A DNA stretch of 64,000 nucleotides from Bog-756 sp050014755. Lineage in GTDB: Bacteria > Actinomycetota > Acidimicrobiia > Acidimicrobiales > RAAP-2. The stretch spans positions 1 to 64,000 of the forward strand of contig JBEKCS010000007.1 in assembly GCA_050014755.1 (NCBI GenBank), read 5' to 3'. The notes under the pieces were generated by a model. That model made no database searches. It was not told the DNA's origin and worked only from the letters and a program-made list of their open reading frames with translations. Each line of letters starts with the position of its first letter. Position 1 is the stretch's first letter. The position numbers and the translations under genes were made by a program. This document shows, one piece after another, positions 8,973-17,107 of this stretch.

Positions 8973-9893
8973 ATGAGTTCCGAGGGTCCTCGCACGGCGA
9001 CCGGTGACGACGGTGGCCCGGGTGACCGGGTGGTGGCCGGGACGGGTCTATCCGCCTCGACCCACGTGGTCGGGGTGATGGGGTTCCCCGTCGCGCACTC
9101 GCTGTCGCCGTTGCTCCACAACACCGCCTTCGCCCATCTGGGTGTGGACTGGGTCTCCGTCGGGTTCCCGGTGCGGCCGGGCCGGGCCGGGTCCGCCCTG
9201 TCGGGGGCCCGCGAGCTCGGCATCCGGGGCCTGTCGGTGACCATGCCCCACAAGGAGGAGGTCGCCGGTGTGGTGGACGTCCTGACGCCGCCCGCCGAAC
9301 GTCTGGGAGTCGTCAATTGCGTCTCCGACGACGGCGGTATCTGGGTCGGCGACAACACCGACGGCGCCGGCATGGTGGCGGCCCTGCGGCGCGGGGGGCG
9401 CTTCGAACCCGCGGGCCGCCGGTGCATGGTGGTCGGCGCCGGCGGCGCGGCCCGGGCGGTGATCGCCGCGCTCGGCGACGCCGGGGCGGCCGAGGTGGTG
9501 GTGGTCAACCGGACCGCCGAACGGGCGGAGGCCGCGGCAGGTCTGGCCGGGCCGGCCGGTCGGGTGGGCGCGGCCGAGGAGGCCCCGGGGTGCGAGCTGG
9601 TGGTGAACGCCACTCCGGCCGGGATGGCCGACGTCGACGACGGGCCCACCGGTTGGCCGGTCGACCCCGCCCTGCTCGGCCCCGGCCAGGTGGTGGTCGA
9701 CCTCGTCTACCACCCCCCGGTCACCCGGTGGCTGGCGGCCGCGGCCGGACGGGGGGCGACGACCGCCAATGGTCTCGGGATGCTGGTCCACCAGGCTGCG
9801 CTCCAGATCGAGCGTTGGACAGGCATGGACGCCCCGGTGGACGCCATGTGGGACGCGGTGGCTGACGGTGTCGACGGGGACGCCGGTCGGTGA
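8973..9893 (+). CDS. aroE: Shikimate dehydrogenase
   Basis: NADPH-dependent reduction of 3-dehydroshikimate to shikimate in aromatic amino-acid synthesis. 306 aa; ATG preceded by a clear ribosome-binding site (GGGGGAG, 9 nt upstream). The substrate motif VMGFPVAHSLSPLLHN, the catalytic Lys in VTMPHKEE, WVGDNTDGAG, the nucleotide-binding GAGGAARA and the NRT segment are all present. N-terminal extension of about 25 residues. Last gene of the alaS-ruvX-mltG-aroE run; it feeds chorismate to the trp and menaquinone genes elsewhere in the window. Confidence 0.96.
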   Translation: MSSEGPRTATGDDGGPGDRVVAGTGLSASTHVVGVMGFPVAHSLSPLLHNTAFAHLGVDWVSVGFPVRPGRAGSALSGARELGIRGLSVTMPHKEEVAGVVDVLTPPAERLGVVNCVSDDGGIWVGDNTDGAGMVAALRRGGRFEPAGRRCMVVGAGGAARAVIAALGDAGAAEVVVVNRTAERAEAAAGLAGPAGRVGAAEEAPGCELVVNATPAGMADVDDGPTGWPVDPALLGPGQVVVDLVYHPPVTRWLAAAAGRGATTANGLGMLVHQAALQIERWTGMDAPVDAMWDAVADGVDGDAGR

Positions 9894-9920
9894 ACAGGGC
9901 GCTCGCGACCCCTGCCGACG

Positions 9921-9941
9921 GCCCCCGCGGCCGCCGGGGGC
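9921..9941 (+). terminator. Possible stem-loop terminator after aroE
   Basis: Perfect 7-bp stem GCCCCCG/CGGGGGC with a 7-nt loop, 28 bp after the aroE stop and before the rodA promoter. No T-run follows, as is common in GC-rich actinobacteria. Confidence 0.45.
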
Positions 9942-9958
9942 GGGTCCCAGGGGACGGG

Positions 9959-9964
9959 TAGCCT
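9959..9964 (+). promoter_or_regulatory. -10-like TAGCCT for rodA
   Basis: TAGCCT within GGGTAGCCTG, 19 nt before the GTG at 9984, leaving a short leader that contains GGAG. Confidence 0.45.
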
Positions 9965-9983
9965 GTCTGTCCGGAGCTCCCTG

Positions 9984-11120
9984 GTGACCTATTCGACCGA
10001 CACACTCGTGACGCGCTCACGGCACGTGTCCGCCCGGATCGATCCGATCCTGCTGGTCACGACGATCGTCATCGCCCTCATCGGCATGGTCATGATCTAC
10101 TCGGCCACCAAGGGAAAGCTGGCCCTGGCCGGCGAGGACCCCAAGTACTACCTGAAGCGCCAGTTGGCGTTCTTCCTCCTGGCCATGGTCGTGCTGGTGC
10201 TGGTGTCGGTCTTCGACTACCGGAAGTGGGAGCAGCTGTCGACGATCCTGTACGTGGGGATCGTCCTGGCACTGCTCGCCGTGCTCTCGCCCATCGGCTC
10301 CCACGCGCTCGGTTCCCAGCGCTGGTTCTCACTCGCTGGCCAGCAGCTCCAGCCGTCCGAGTTCGCCACGTTGGTGCTGATCATCGCCATCGCCACCTAC
10401 TGCGCACGACGGCCCGAAGGTCTCGAATTCCGCGACCTGGTCCGCATGGTCCTGATGGCAGGTGTCCCGATCGTGCTCATCATCAAGCAGCCCGACCTCG
10501 GGACGGCCATCGTCTGCTCGGTGATCCTGCTGGTGATGCTGACGGTCGCCGGTATGCCCGGGCGCTACCTGCTCCTGTTGATCATCGGTGCGGCCCTCGT
10601 GGTGGTGGTGGCGCTCAACCTGGGCCTGGTGAAGCACTACCAGATCCAACGACTGACCAGCTTCATCGCCCCGAACAGCGCCAGCGTGAACGTGACCTAC
10701 AACGTGAACGAGGCCAAGACGGCCATCGCCCACGGGGGCATCTTCGGCCAGGGCCTGTTCAAGGGGGCCGAGACCAACCTGGCCTACGTCCCCGAGCAGC
10801 AGACCGACTTCATCTTCTCGGCGGTGGGGGAGCAGCTCGGCTTCGTCGGGGCCGGTGTCCTGCTCGTCCTCTACGGGATCGTGGCCTGGCGGATCATGCG
10901 GGTGGCCATGATTGCCAAGGACGCGTTCGGCCGCCTGCTGTGCTCGGGCGTCTTCGCCCTCCTCATGTTCTCGGTCTTCGAGAACGTCGGCATGAACATG
11001 GGGATCATGCCGGTCGCCGGCATCCCCCTCCCGTTCCTCTCCTATGGGGGGTCCGCCATGATCGGGTTCATGGCCGCCGTCGGCATCGTCGTCAGCGTCC
11101 ACTACCGGAGCACCCGATGA
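9984..11120 (+). CDS. rodA: Rod-shape-determining SEDS glycan polymerase RodA
   Basis: 378 aa polytopic membrane protein of the FtsW/RodA/SpoVE (SEDS) family, which polymerises lipid II into glycan strands with a class B PBP. About ten membrane helices. Conserved QPSEFA, IIKQPDLGTA, the loop QQTDFIFSAVGEQLGF and the C-terminal LPFLSYGGSAM are visible. GTG start follows a -10-like element and GGAG. The length suits RodA. It overlaps the next gene by ATGA. No PBP gene is adjacent. A second SEDS gene lies 560 bp downstream on the other strand. Confidence 0.93.
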   Translation: MTYSTDTLVTRSRHVSARIDPILLVTTIVIALIGMVMIYSATKGKLALAGEDPKYYLKRQLAFFLLAMVVLVLVSVFDYRKWEQLSTILYVGIVLALLAVLSPIGSHALGSQRWFSLAGQQLQPSEFATLVLIIAIATYCARRPEGLEFRDLVRMVLMAGVPIVLIIKQPDLGTAIVCSVILLVMLTVAGMPGRYLLLLIIGAALVVVVALNLGLVKHYQIQRLTSFIAPNSASVNVTYNVNEAKTAIAHGGIFGQGLFKGAETNLAYVPEQQTDFIFSAVGEQLGFVGAGVLLVLYGIVAWRIMRVAMIAKDAFGRLLCSGVFALLMFSVFENVGMNMGIMPVAGIPLPFLSYGGSAMIGFMAAVGIVVSVHYRSTR

Positions 11121-11677
11121 CCGGTCCCGATCCGGAACCGGCGACGGTACTCCCCATGGCCGGTGCCGACCCGGACCCCGACCCGCCGCTGGTCCCCGCC
11201 CCGGTCGACCCCGACCCGGTCGACCCGGTCGACCCGGTCGACCCGGTCGACTTCCGCATGGTGCTCGTGTCCTCGGTCACCCTCGACCTGCCCAGCCAGC
11301 ACCCGTCGGTGGTCCTCCGCGAGATCGAGACCCCGAGACGTCAGCTGACCTTCGCCATCGGGATGCAGGATGCGGTGGCTCTCTCCCACGCCCTCCGGCG
11401 CATCCCCACGCCCCGGCCGCTCACCCAGGAGCTGATGAGCGGGGTGCTCCAGCGGTTCGACATCGACCTGGTGGCTGTGCGGATCGTCGGTCGCTCCGGC
11501 GCGGTCCACTTCGCGGAGCTCGACCTGCGGGGCGTCGGTGGCCGGTCGGTGCACTCGTGCCGGCCGAGCGACGCGCTGACCCTGGCCCTCCACCAGCCGG
11601 TGCAGGTCCCGATCCTGGTCGACGCCCGGCTGCTCGAGGGATCGGGGGACGTGGCACCCCCCGGGGCGGTCGACTGA
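11117..11677 (+). CDS. Bifunctional nuclease (BFN/DUF151) domain protein
   Basis: 186 aa, ATG overlapping the rodA stop. Residues about 50-170 match the bifunctional-nuclease domain: LREIETPRRQLTFAIGMQDAVAL, LLSGVL-like ELMSGVLQRFDIDL, and the C-terminal RPSDALTLALHQPVQVPILV (the conserved SDA.ALA pattern). Family members have DNase/RNase activity in plants and are ubiquitous but poorly understood in Actinobacteria. A Pro/Asp-rich N-terminus with V-D-P repeats precedes the domain. Coupling to rodA is unusual, but a link to cell-wall growth is only inference. Confidence 0.85.
   Translation: MTGPDPEPATVLPMAGADPDPDPPLVPAPVDPDPVDPVDPVDPVDFRMVLVSSVTLDLPSQHPSVVLREIETPRRQLTFAIGMQDAVALSHALRRIPTPRPLTQELMSGVLQRFDIDLVAVRIVGRSGAVHFAELDLRGVGGRSVHSCRPSDALTLALHQPVQVPILVDARLLEGSGDVAPPGAVD
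11213..11248 (+). repeat. Tandem 9-bp repeat (gacccggtc), 4 copies
   Basis: Four exact 9-bp units encoding D-P-V three-residue steps in the N-terminal linker of the BFN-domain protein. Confidence 0.9.
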
Positions 11678-11681
11678 CCCG

Positions 11682-13088
11682 TCAGCTCCCTGTCAGGAGC
11701 CGGCGTCGCCGTTCGAGTCCCTCGTCGTACCGGGCCTGTTCGGCGGCGTCCACTGCTGCCGACCCCTCGTCCGAGATACGCATGAGTAGGGCCACCAGCA
11801 CGTAGTTGGCGATGAGGGCGGACCCACCGTAGGAGACGAACGGCAGGGTGATGCCGGTGAGGGGCAGCAGACGGACGATCCCGCCGATGATGAAGAAGGC
11901 CTGGAACCCGATGATGATGGTGAGCCCGGTGGCCACCAGCTTGGCGAACTCCGACCGGGCCGTCTGGGCGATCCGGAGCCCGGCCCCCGCCAACAGCAGG
12001 AAGGCCACGACCACCATCGTCGAGCCCATCAGGCCCATCTCCTCACTGATGACACCGAAGATGAAGTCCGTGCGGGACGTGTCCAAGAGGGTGTAGCTGA
12101 GGGTGCCGAGACCGAGTCCTGTCCCCCCGATGCCTCCATTGCCCATCGCGTACCAGGTCTGTACGAGTTGGTAGCCGCTCTTGTTGGCGTACTTCCACGG
12201 GTCGAGCCAGTCCTCGACCCGGACGTGGGTCTGGCCGAGATACTTACCGGAGAAGTAGGCGCCGACTGCGAACATCACCAGGCCGAGCACCAGGTAGCCG
12301 GTGCGGCCGGTGGTGACCCACAGCAGCCCGATGAACAGGGTGAACAGGAGGGCTGAGAACCCGATGTCGTGCTCCAGGCTCATGACCCCGACGGCGAAGG
12401 CCCAGGCCACGGTGATCGGGACCAGCGGTCGGGGGTCGAGCACCAGGCGGTTCCCCACACGGGCCGTCGGGATGGTGAGGAGCTCCCGCTTGTCGGCGAA
12501 GTACGAGGCGAAGAAGATGCAGAGCAGGATCTTCGCCAATTCCACCGGCTGGAATTCGAACGAGCCGATCTCGATCCACAAGCGGGCCCCACCGATGTCG
12601 GCACCGAGCCCGGGTACGAGGGGGAGCAGTAGGAGGATCACTCCGACGCCCAGGAGGAGGTAGCGGTAGCGGTCGAGGTCCCGGGACCGACGCACCGCGA
12701 ACAGGGTCACCACGTAGGCGGCCACGCCTCCCGCCGTCCATGCCGCCTGCAGTGGGGCGTAGTGCTTGCCGGTGGCGAGGTCGATTCGGGTGATCATCAC
12801 GTAGCCGAGGCCGTTGAGGAGGAAGACGATCGGCATGACCACCGCATTGGCGTCGGGTACGAAGATGCGGTTGGCGATGTGGACCACGCCACCGAGCAGG
12901 AGGATGGTGATCAGCAGGGGGGCGAGGTCCGAGGGGACCTTGGACGTGTTGCCGAGGATCATCAGGACGTAGGTGGCCACGATGATCACGCCGGCGGCCA
13001 TCAGGAGCCCCAACTCGGTCCGTCGGCGCGCCTTGACCCCGCGACGCGCACGGCTGGACGTAGGGGAACGCAGGGAGAACGACGGCAC
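11682..13088 (-). CDS. Second SEDS-family (FtsW/RodA) membrane protein
   Basis: 468 aa, about ten to twelve helices. SEDS motifs: FQPVELAKILLCIFFA, the long loop with GGIGGTGLGLG and TDFIFGVISEEMG, and ITLPFVSYGGSALIANYV at the C-terminus. The frame is open to 13412, but that extension is arginine-rich. I chose the GTG at 13088 because a TAGGCT -10 element lies 7 nt upstream of it. It is longer than the RodA at 9984 and could be the FtsW-like or a sporulation-type paralogue. No division gene is adjacent to decide. Convergent with the BFN gene (4 bp apart). Confidence 0.88.
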   Translation of the reverse strand: MPSFSLRSPTSSRARRGVKARRRTELGLLMAAGVIIVATYVLMILGNTSKVPSDLAPLLITILLLGGVVHIANRIFVPDANAVVMPIVFLLNGLGYVMITRIDLATGKHYAPLQAAWTAGGVAAYVVTLFAVRRSRDLDRYRYLLLGVGVILLLLPLVPGLGADIGGARLWIEIGSFEFQPVELAKILLCIFFASYFADKRELLTIPTARVGNRLVLDPRPLVPITVAWAFAVGVMSLEHDIGFSALLFTLFIGLLWVTTGRTGYLVLGLVMFAVGAYFSGKYLGQTHVRVEDWLDPWKYANKSGYQLVQTWYAMGNGGIGGTGLGLGTLSYTLLDTSRTDFIFGVISEEMGLMGSTMVVVAFLLLAGAGLRIAQTARSEFAKLVATGLTIIIGFQAFFIIGGIVRLLPLTGITLPFVSYGGSALIANYVLVALLMRISDEGSAAVDAAEQARYDEGLERRRRLLTGS

Positions 13089-13379
13089 CGCGGCGAGCCT
13101 ACCGGTGCCCGGCGGGCGTGCGGTGGAGCCGTGGGGCGGCCCGGACGGCTCGCCGGAGCTCCGATCGTCACGTCGACCGGCGGATCGGTGTCGGCGTAGG
13201 CGACCTCGCCCGGTGGAATACCTCTTCGAGTGTGTGTACATCGTGTGTATGTTGCGAAGAGCAGTCCACCGGTGGTCGACCTCGCCGGACCGGCAGGCGG
13301 CTGCGGACCCGCTCGACCCCGGCCGGCCTGGGGAATCGGGCCGCCCGCCGCACCGACCCGCGGTTACGATGAGCCGACG
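13089..13379. promoter_or_regulatory. Divergent regulatory region between SEDS gene and ppk, with repeats
   Basis: About 290 bp without a supported gene. On the minus side TAGGCT (13096-13101, minus) sits 7 nt from the SEDS start. On the plus side TACGAT (13365-13370) sits 9 nt before a short ORF. In the middle, CTCTTCG (13222-13228) and CGAAGAG (13255-13261) form a 7-bp inverted repeat. Between them is an 11-nt-spaced direct repeat, GTGTGTACATC then GTGTGTATGTT. Its regulator is unknown. Confidence 0.5.
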
Positions 13380-13430
13380 ATGACCAGCCGCCGTGACCGT
13401 TCGAGCCTGCACCGGTCGCCACAGCCATGA
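13380..13430 (+). CDS. Upstream 16-aa ORF translationally coupled to ppk
   Basis: ATG at 13380 followed by 16 codons (MTSRRDRSSLHRSPQP) and a TGA whose bases overlap the ppk ATG (ATGA at 13427-13430). TACGAT lies 9 nt upstream, so the ORF may be read from a leaderless transcript. No ribosome-binding site is visible for ppk itself, so ppk translation may depend on ribosomes finishing this ORF. Arg- and Ser-rich content might allow attenuation (inference). Confidence 0.45.
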   Translation: MTSRRDRSSLHRSPQP

Positions 13431-15892
13431 GCGAGCCGACCCTGGCCCCCGACGGGAGCCTTCGGGACACCCCGACCGTCGGCGAGCCGCGCCCCGCCGT
13501 GCTGCCGGAGGCGGTAGCCACGGGAGCGGTGGCGGTGACCGTGCGCAGACCTCCCGGCGGCCGGAACCCGCCCGAGAGGGCTTCCGCCCCCGGGGGCCCG
13601 TCGGGCGAGGTGCTCACCGCGGAGCTCGCGGCGTCGCCGGAGCGGTTCTCCAACCGGGAGCTCTCGTGGCTCGAGTTCGCCTCGCGACTTCTCGACCTCG
13701 CCGCCGACGACCGCCAGCCCCTGCTCGAGCGTGTGAAGTTCCTGGCGATCTTCACCGAGGGGCTCGACGAGTTCTTCCAGGTCCGGGTGGCCGGGCTCGA
13801 GGACCAGGTCGCCGCGGGGCTCCGGGCCCGTTCTCCCGACGGGAGCAGTCCCGGCGAGCAGCTCCGGGCCATCACCGGGCGGGTGACGGCGTTGTTCGAC
13901 CGCCAGAGCCGGATCTTCGCCGATCAGGTGCATCCGGCACTGACCGCTGCCGGGCTGCTGCTCGTCGACTGGCACCGGCTGGGCGAGGCAGACCGTCTCT
14001 ACCTCGACGAGGTCTACGAACGGACCATCTTCCCGATCCTGACCCCGCTGGCCGTCGACCCCGGACACCCGTTCCCCTACATCTCGAATCTCTGCCTCAA
14101 CCTGGTGGCCCGGGTGGTGGACCCGGGTACCGATGAACAGCGGATCGCCCGGGTCAAGGTGCCGCCCCTCCTGCCCCGGTTCGTCGCCCTCCCCGACGGA
14201 CGGCGCCTGGTTCCCGTGGAACAGGTAATCGCCGCCCACCTGGACAGCCTCTTCCCGGCGATGGCCGTGGCCGAGCACCACGTCTTCCGTGTCACCCGCA
14301 ACGCCGACCTGTCGGTCGACGAGGACGACGCCCATGACCTGCTGGCCGCCGTCGAGCTCGAGCTCCATCGGCGCCGGTTCGGTCAGGCGGTCCGGCTCGA
14401 GGTGTCGGCCGGGATCTCCACCGAGCTCCTCGACATGCTGGTGACCGAGGTGGACGTCCCCGAGGACAATGTCTTCCTGGCCGACGTGCCGATCGACCTC
14501 GGAGGCCTGCGCGTGCTCGCCGAGGTGGACCGTCCCGACCTCGCCCCCGAGCCGTGGACGCCGTTGGTGCCGAACCGCCTGGCCGGCGACAGCGACCTGT
14601 TCGCCACGCTCCGCGAGGGCGACGTGCTCCTCCATCATCCCTACGAGTCGTTTGCCGCGTCCGTCGAGGCCTTCGTGGAGCGGGCGGCATCGGACCCCGA
14701 CGTGATGGCCATCAAGCAGACCTTGTACCGGACGGGCACCGACAGCCCGATCGTGGGCTCCCTCATCAAGGCCTCCCAGTCCGGCAAGCAGGTCACGGCG
14801 GTCGTCGAGCTGCAGGCCCGCTTCGACGAGCGGGCCAACATCGCCTGGGCCCGGGCACTCGAGGAGGCCGGCGTCCAGGTCGTCTACGGCCTTCGACGGA
14901 TCAAGACGCACTGCAAGATGTCCCTGGTCATCCGCCGGGAGGGCGACCACACCCGGCGGTACTGCCACGTCGGCAGCGGAAACTACAACTCGATCACGGC
15001 CAGGACCTACGAGGACATCGGGCTGTTGACCGCCGATCCCGACATCGGGTCCGACGTGGCCGGGGTGTTCAACCTGCTCACCGGTTCGGGTTCCGAGGTC
15101 AGCTTCCGTCGTCTGGTGGTGTCACCGCTCTCGACCCGCGCCGAGGTGATCGCCGCCATCGACGCCGAGGGGGCAGCCGGTTGGTCGGGGAGGATCGTCA
15201 TCAAGACCAACGGGCTCACCGACCCCGAGGTGATCGACGCCCTCTACCGGGCCTCGGCCGCCGGAGCCTCCGTCGACCTGATCGTCCGCGGCCGTTGCTG
15301 CATCCGGGCCGGGGTTCCGGGCCTCTCGGAGAACATCCGGGTGCGGTCGATCGTGGGGAGGTTCCTCGAGCACTCGAGGATCTTCCGGTTCGGCGGCGAC
15401 CACGGTCGACCGCTACGGATCTTCTTCGGGTCGCCGGACATGATGGAGCGGAACCTCGACCGACGGGTGGAGGTGATCGTCCCGGTCCAGGACCCGGAGA
15501 TCCAGCAGCGCCTGGTCGTGATCCTCGACGAAGCACTGCGCGACCAGGCCAACTCGTGGACGTTGGGCGCTGATGGGATCTGGGTCCGGTCGGCCGTCCC
15601 CGTTGCGGAGGGACCCGGGTTCAGCCTGCAGGATCAGTGCCGAACGCGGGCACTCGTCGCGTTGGAGGATCGCCGAGTGGCGGCCCGGTCCGTGCCGTCA
15701 TTGCGTGTGCCCCGTCCGGCGGACGGACCCGGCGGATCGCTGTCGAAGCCGGAGGGATCGGAGGGATCGGTGGGGCCCCCGGAGCCGTATGGGCCACAGG
15801 AGCCGGAGGAGTCACGGGGGCTGGAGGAGCCGAGCGGTCCGCCCCCGACGAAGGTGCGCTGGTGGCGCCGCCTGTTCGGCCGGACCCGGTAG
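13427..15892 (+). CDS. ppk: Polyphosphate kinase 1
   Basis: Makes inorganic polyphosphate from ATP at the membrane. 821 aa. PPK1 begins at about residue 70 (RFSNRELSWLEFASRLL); the first 65 residues are low-complexity. The autophosphorylated His is H514 in CHVGSGNYN and the second catalytic His is H649 in FLEHSRIF. IKQTLYRTG, FDERANI and the KTHCKM segment are conserved. The C-terminal ~90 residues are a Pro/Glu/Gly-rich tail that overlaps, antisense, the tail of the next gene. A 16-codon ORF is coupled to its start. Confidence 0.96.
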   Translation: MSEPTLAPDGSLRDTPTVGEPRPAVLPEAVATGAVAVTVRRPPGGRNPPERASAPGGPSGEVLTAELAASPERFSNRELSWLEFASRLLDLAADDRQPLLERVKFLAIFTEGLDEFFQVRVAGLEDQVAAGLRARSPDGSSPGEQLRAITGRVTALFDRQSRIFADQVHPALTAAGLLLVDWHRLGEADRLYLDEVYERTIFPILTPLAVDPGHPFPYISNLCLNLVARVVDPGTDEQRIARVKVPPLLPRFVALPDGRRLVPVEQVIAAHLDSLFPAMAVAEHHVFRVTRNADLSVDEDDAHDLLAAVELELHRRRFGQAVRLEVSAGISTELLDMLVTEVDVPEDNVFLADVPIDLGGLRVLAEVDRPDLAPEPWTPLVPNRLAGDSDLFATLREGDVLLHHPYESFAASVEAFVERAASDPDVMAIKQTLYRTGTDSPIVGSLIKASQSGKQVTAVVELQARFDERANIAWARALEEAGVQVVYGLRRIKTHCKMSLVIRREGDHTRRYCHVGSGNYNSITARTYEDIGLLTADPDIGSDVAGVFNLLTGSGSEVSFRRLVVSPLSTRAEVIAAIDAEGAAGWSGRIVIKTNGLTDPEVIDALYRASAAGASVDLIVRGRCCIRAGVPGLSENIRVRSIVGRFLEHSRIFRFGGDHGRPLRIFFGSPDMMERNLDRRVEVIVPVQDPEIQQRLVVILDEALRDQANSWTLGADGIWVRSAVPVAEGPGFSLQDQCRTRALVALEDRRVAARSVPSLRVPRPADGPGGSLSKPEGSEGSVGPPEPYGPQEPEESRGLEEPSGPPPTKVRWWRRLFGRTR

Positions 15893-17066
15893 CCCGCGCC
15901 TCGACCAACCTCCGGCGGAAGGCCATCAGGTGCCGGTGGATCCGATGGTGGGCGGAGCGCTGCTCGAGCTCGAGCGAGGCGTAGGCGAGACCGCCGAAGG
16001 GGATGGGCAGCCAGAAGTTCACCGCCCGGTAGGCCAGCACGGCCGACAGCGCCTGACCGTCGGTGAGTCCGAAGCCGGCGAGCATCGTGACCAGCACGAA
16101 CTCGACCACGCCGAGGCCCCCGGGGGTGATCGGGATGGCCGCCAGGATGTTGGCCAGGCCGTAGGCGGTGAGCAGGTCGATGGGCGAGATGAAGTGGCCG
16201 AAGGCGGCGACGAAGACCCACAGGGAGGCGGCGTCGAGCAGCCAGTTGGCCGCAGCCCAGGCCACGGCGCGCCGCATGAGGGGCCGGTCGTCCATGAGCA
16301 CGGCGAAGCGCTGTGCCAACCGCTCGACCAGGGAGGTGATCCGGTCGGGGTCGAGGTAGCGGATCCGCTGGCACAACGCCCGGATGATCCGGCTGGCCCG
16401 CTCCTGGCCCCGGGTGAGCAGGTAGAAGAGCCCCCCGAAGGCGCCGAGCAGGACCACGCCGACGGCCGCCGCCACCACGACCAGGATGGAGGCGGACGTG
16501 GAGGTGTGACCGTGGAGCCCGGCGGGGACGTGGAACCCGTGGGCGACGAGGAAGGCCACCAGGGAGAGCCAGAAGATCACGTTGAGGACCACGGCGGATC
16601 CGATCCCCTGGGTGCCCAACGCGAAGCCGGTGTCCGCTCCGGTCACGCCCGACTGGGTGAGCAGCCGATAGCCCAGTGCGGCCCCGGGGGCGGTGCCACC
16701 GGGGGAGACGTGGCTGAGGGCGAGGGTGGAGAGGTTGATCCGGAAGAGCCGGAACCGGCGGGGACCACCCGCCGGGAGCACCGAATGGGTCAACTCCATG
16801 TACGCGATCAGCGCGGCGATCTCCAGGAGGACTCCGAGGGCCAGGTAGGTGACGTTGATGTGGGCCAACGCCCCCACCTGCTTGCGGTGGCTGGCCACGA
16901 CGGGTAGGACGATGTAGAAGACGAAGAGGAAGATCAGTACCGTCCCGACACTGAGCCGCACCTCGCGACGGACGAAGGGCCCCCGGTGCCACCATCGGGA
17001 CCGCCGTGCTCGGTGGGGGGGAATCTCCCCGGGTTCGTCTGCCGTCGCGGCCACCATCGGCCCCAT
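15621..17066 (-). CDS. YbhN/UPF0104-type integral membrane protein (flippase-like)
   Basis: 481 aa with about eight helices. It belongs to the lysylphosphatidylglycerol-synthase transmembrane-region (YbhN/AglD) family: THSVLPAGG, LSHVSPGGTAPGAALGYRLL, and near the end ITPGGLGVVEFVLVTML with YRAVNFWLPIPFGG. Such proteins are proposed lipid or lipid-linked-sugar translocases. The last ~90 codons are a Pro/Ala/Arg-rich tail encoded opposite the ppk tail (272-bp convergent overlap). ATG at 17066; an in-frame ATG lies just downstream. The substrate cannot be told. Confidence 0.85.
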   Translation of the reverse strand: MGPMVAATADEPGEIPPHRARRSRWWHRGPFVRREVRLSVGTVLIFLFVFYIVLPVVASHRKQVGALAHINVTYLALGVLLEIAALIAYMELTHSVLPAGGPRRFRLFRINLSTLALSHVSPGGTAPGAALGYRLLTQSGVTGADTGFALGTQGIGSAVVLNVIFWLSLVAFLVAHGFHVPAGLHGHTSTSASILVVVAAAVGVVLLGAFGGLFYLLTRGQERASRIIRALCQRIRYLDPDRITSLVERLAQRFAVLMDDRPLMRRAVAWAAANWLLDAASLWVFVAAFGHFISPIDLLTAYGLANILAAIPITPGGLGVVEFVLVTMLAGFGLTDGQALSAVLAYRAVNFWLPIPFGGLAYASLELEQRSAHHRIHRHLMAFRRRLVEARATGSGRTGGATSAPSSGADRSAPPAPVTPPAPVAHTAPGAPPIPPIPPASTAIRRVRPPDGAHAMTARTGPPLGDPPTRRVPAFGTDPAG

Positions 17067-17107
17067 GTTGGCACGGCGCGACGCCCCGGACCTGCCATGC
17101 TGAGGAC

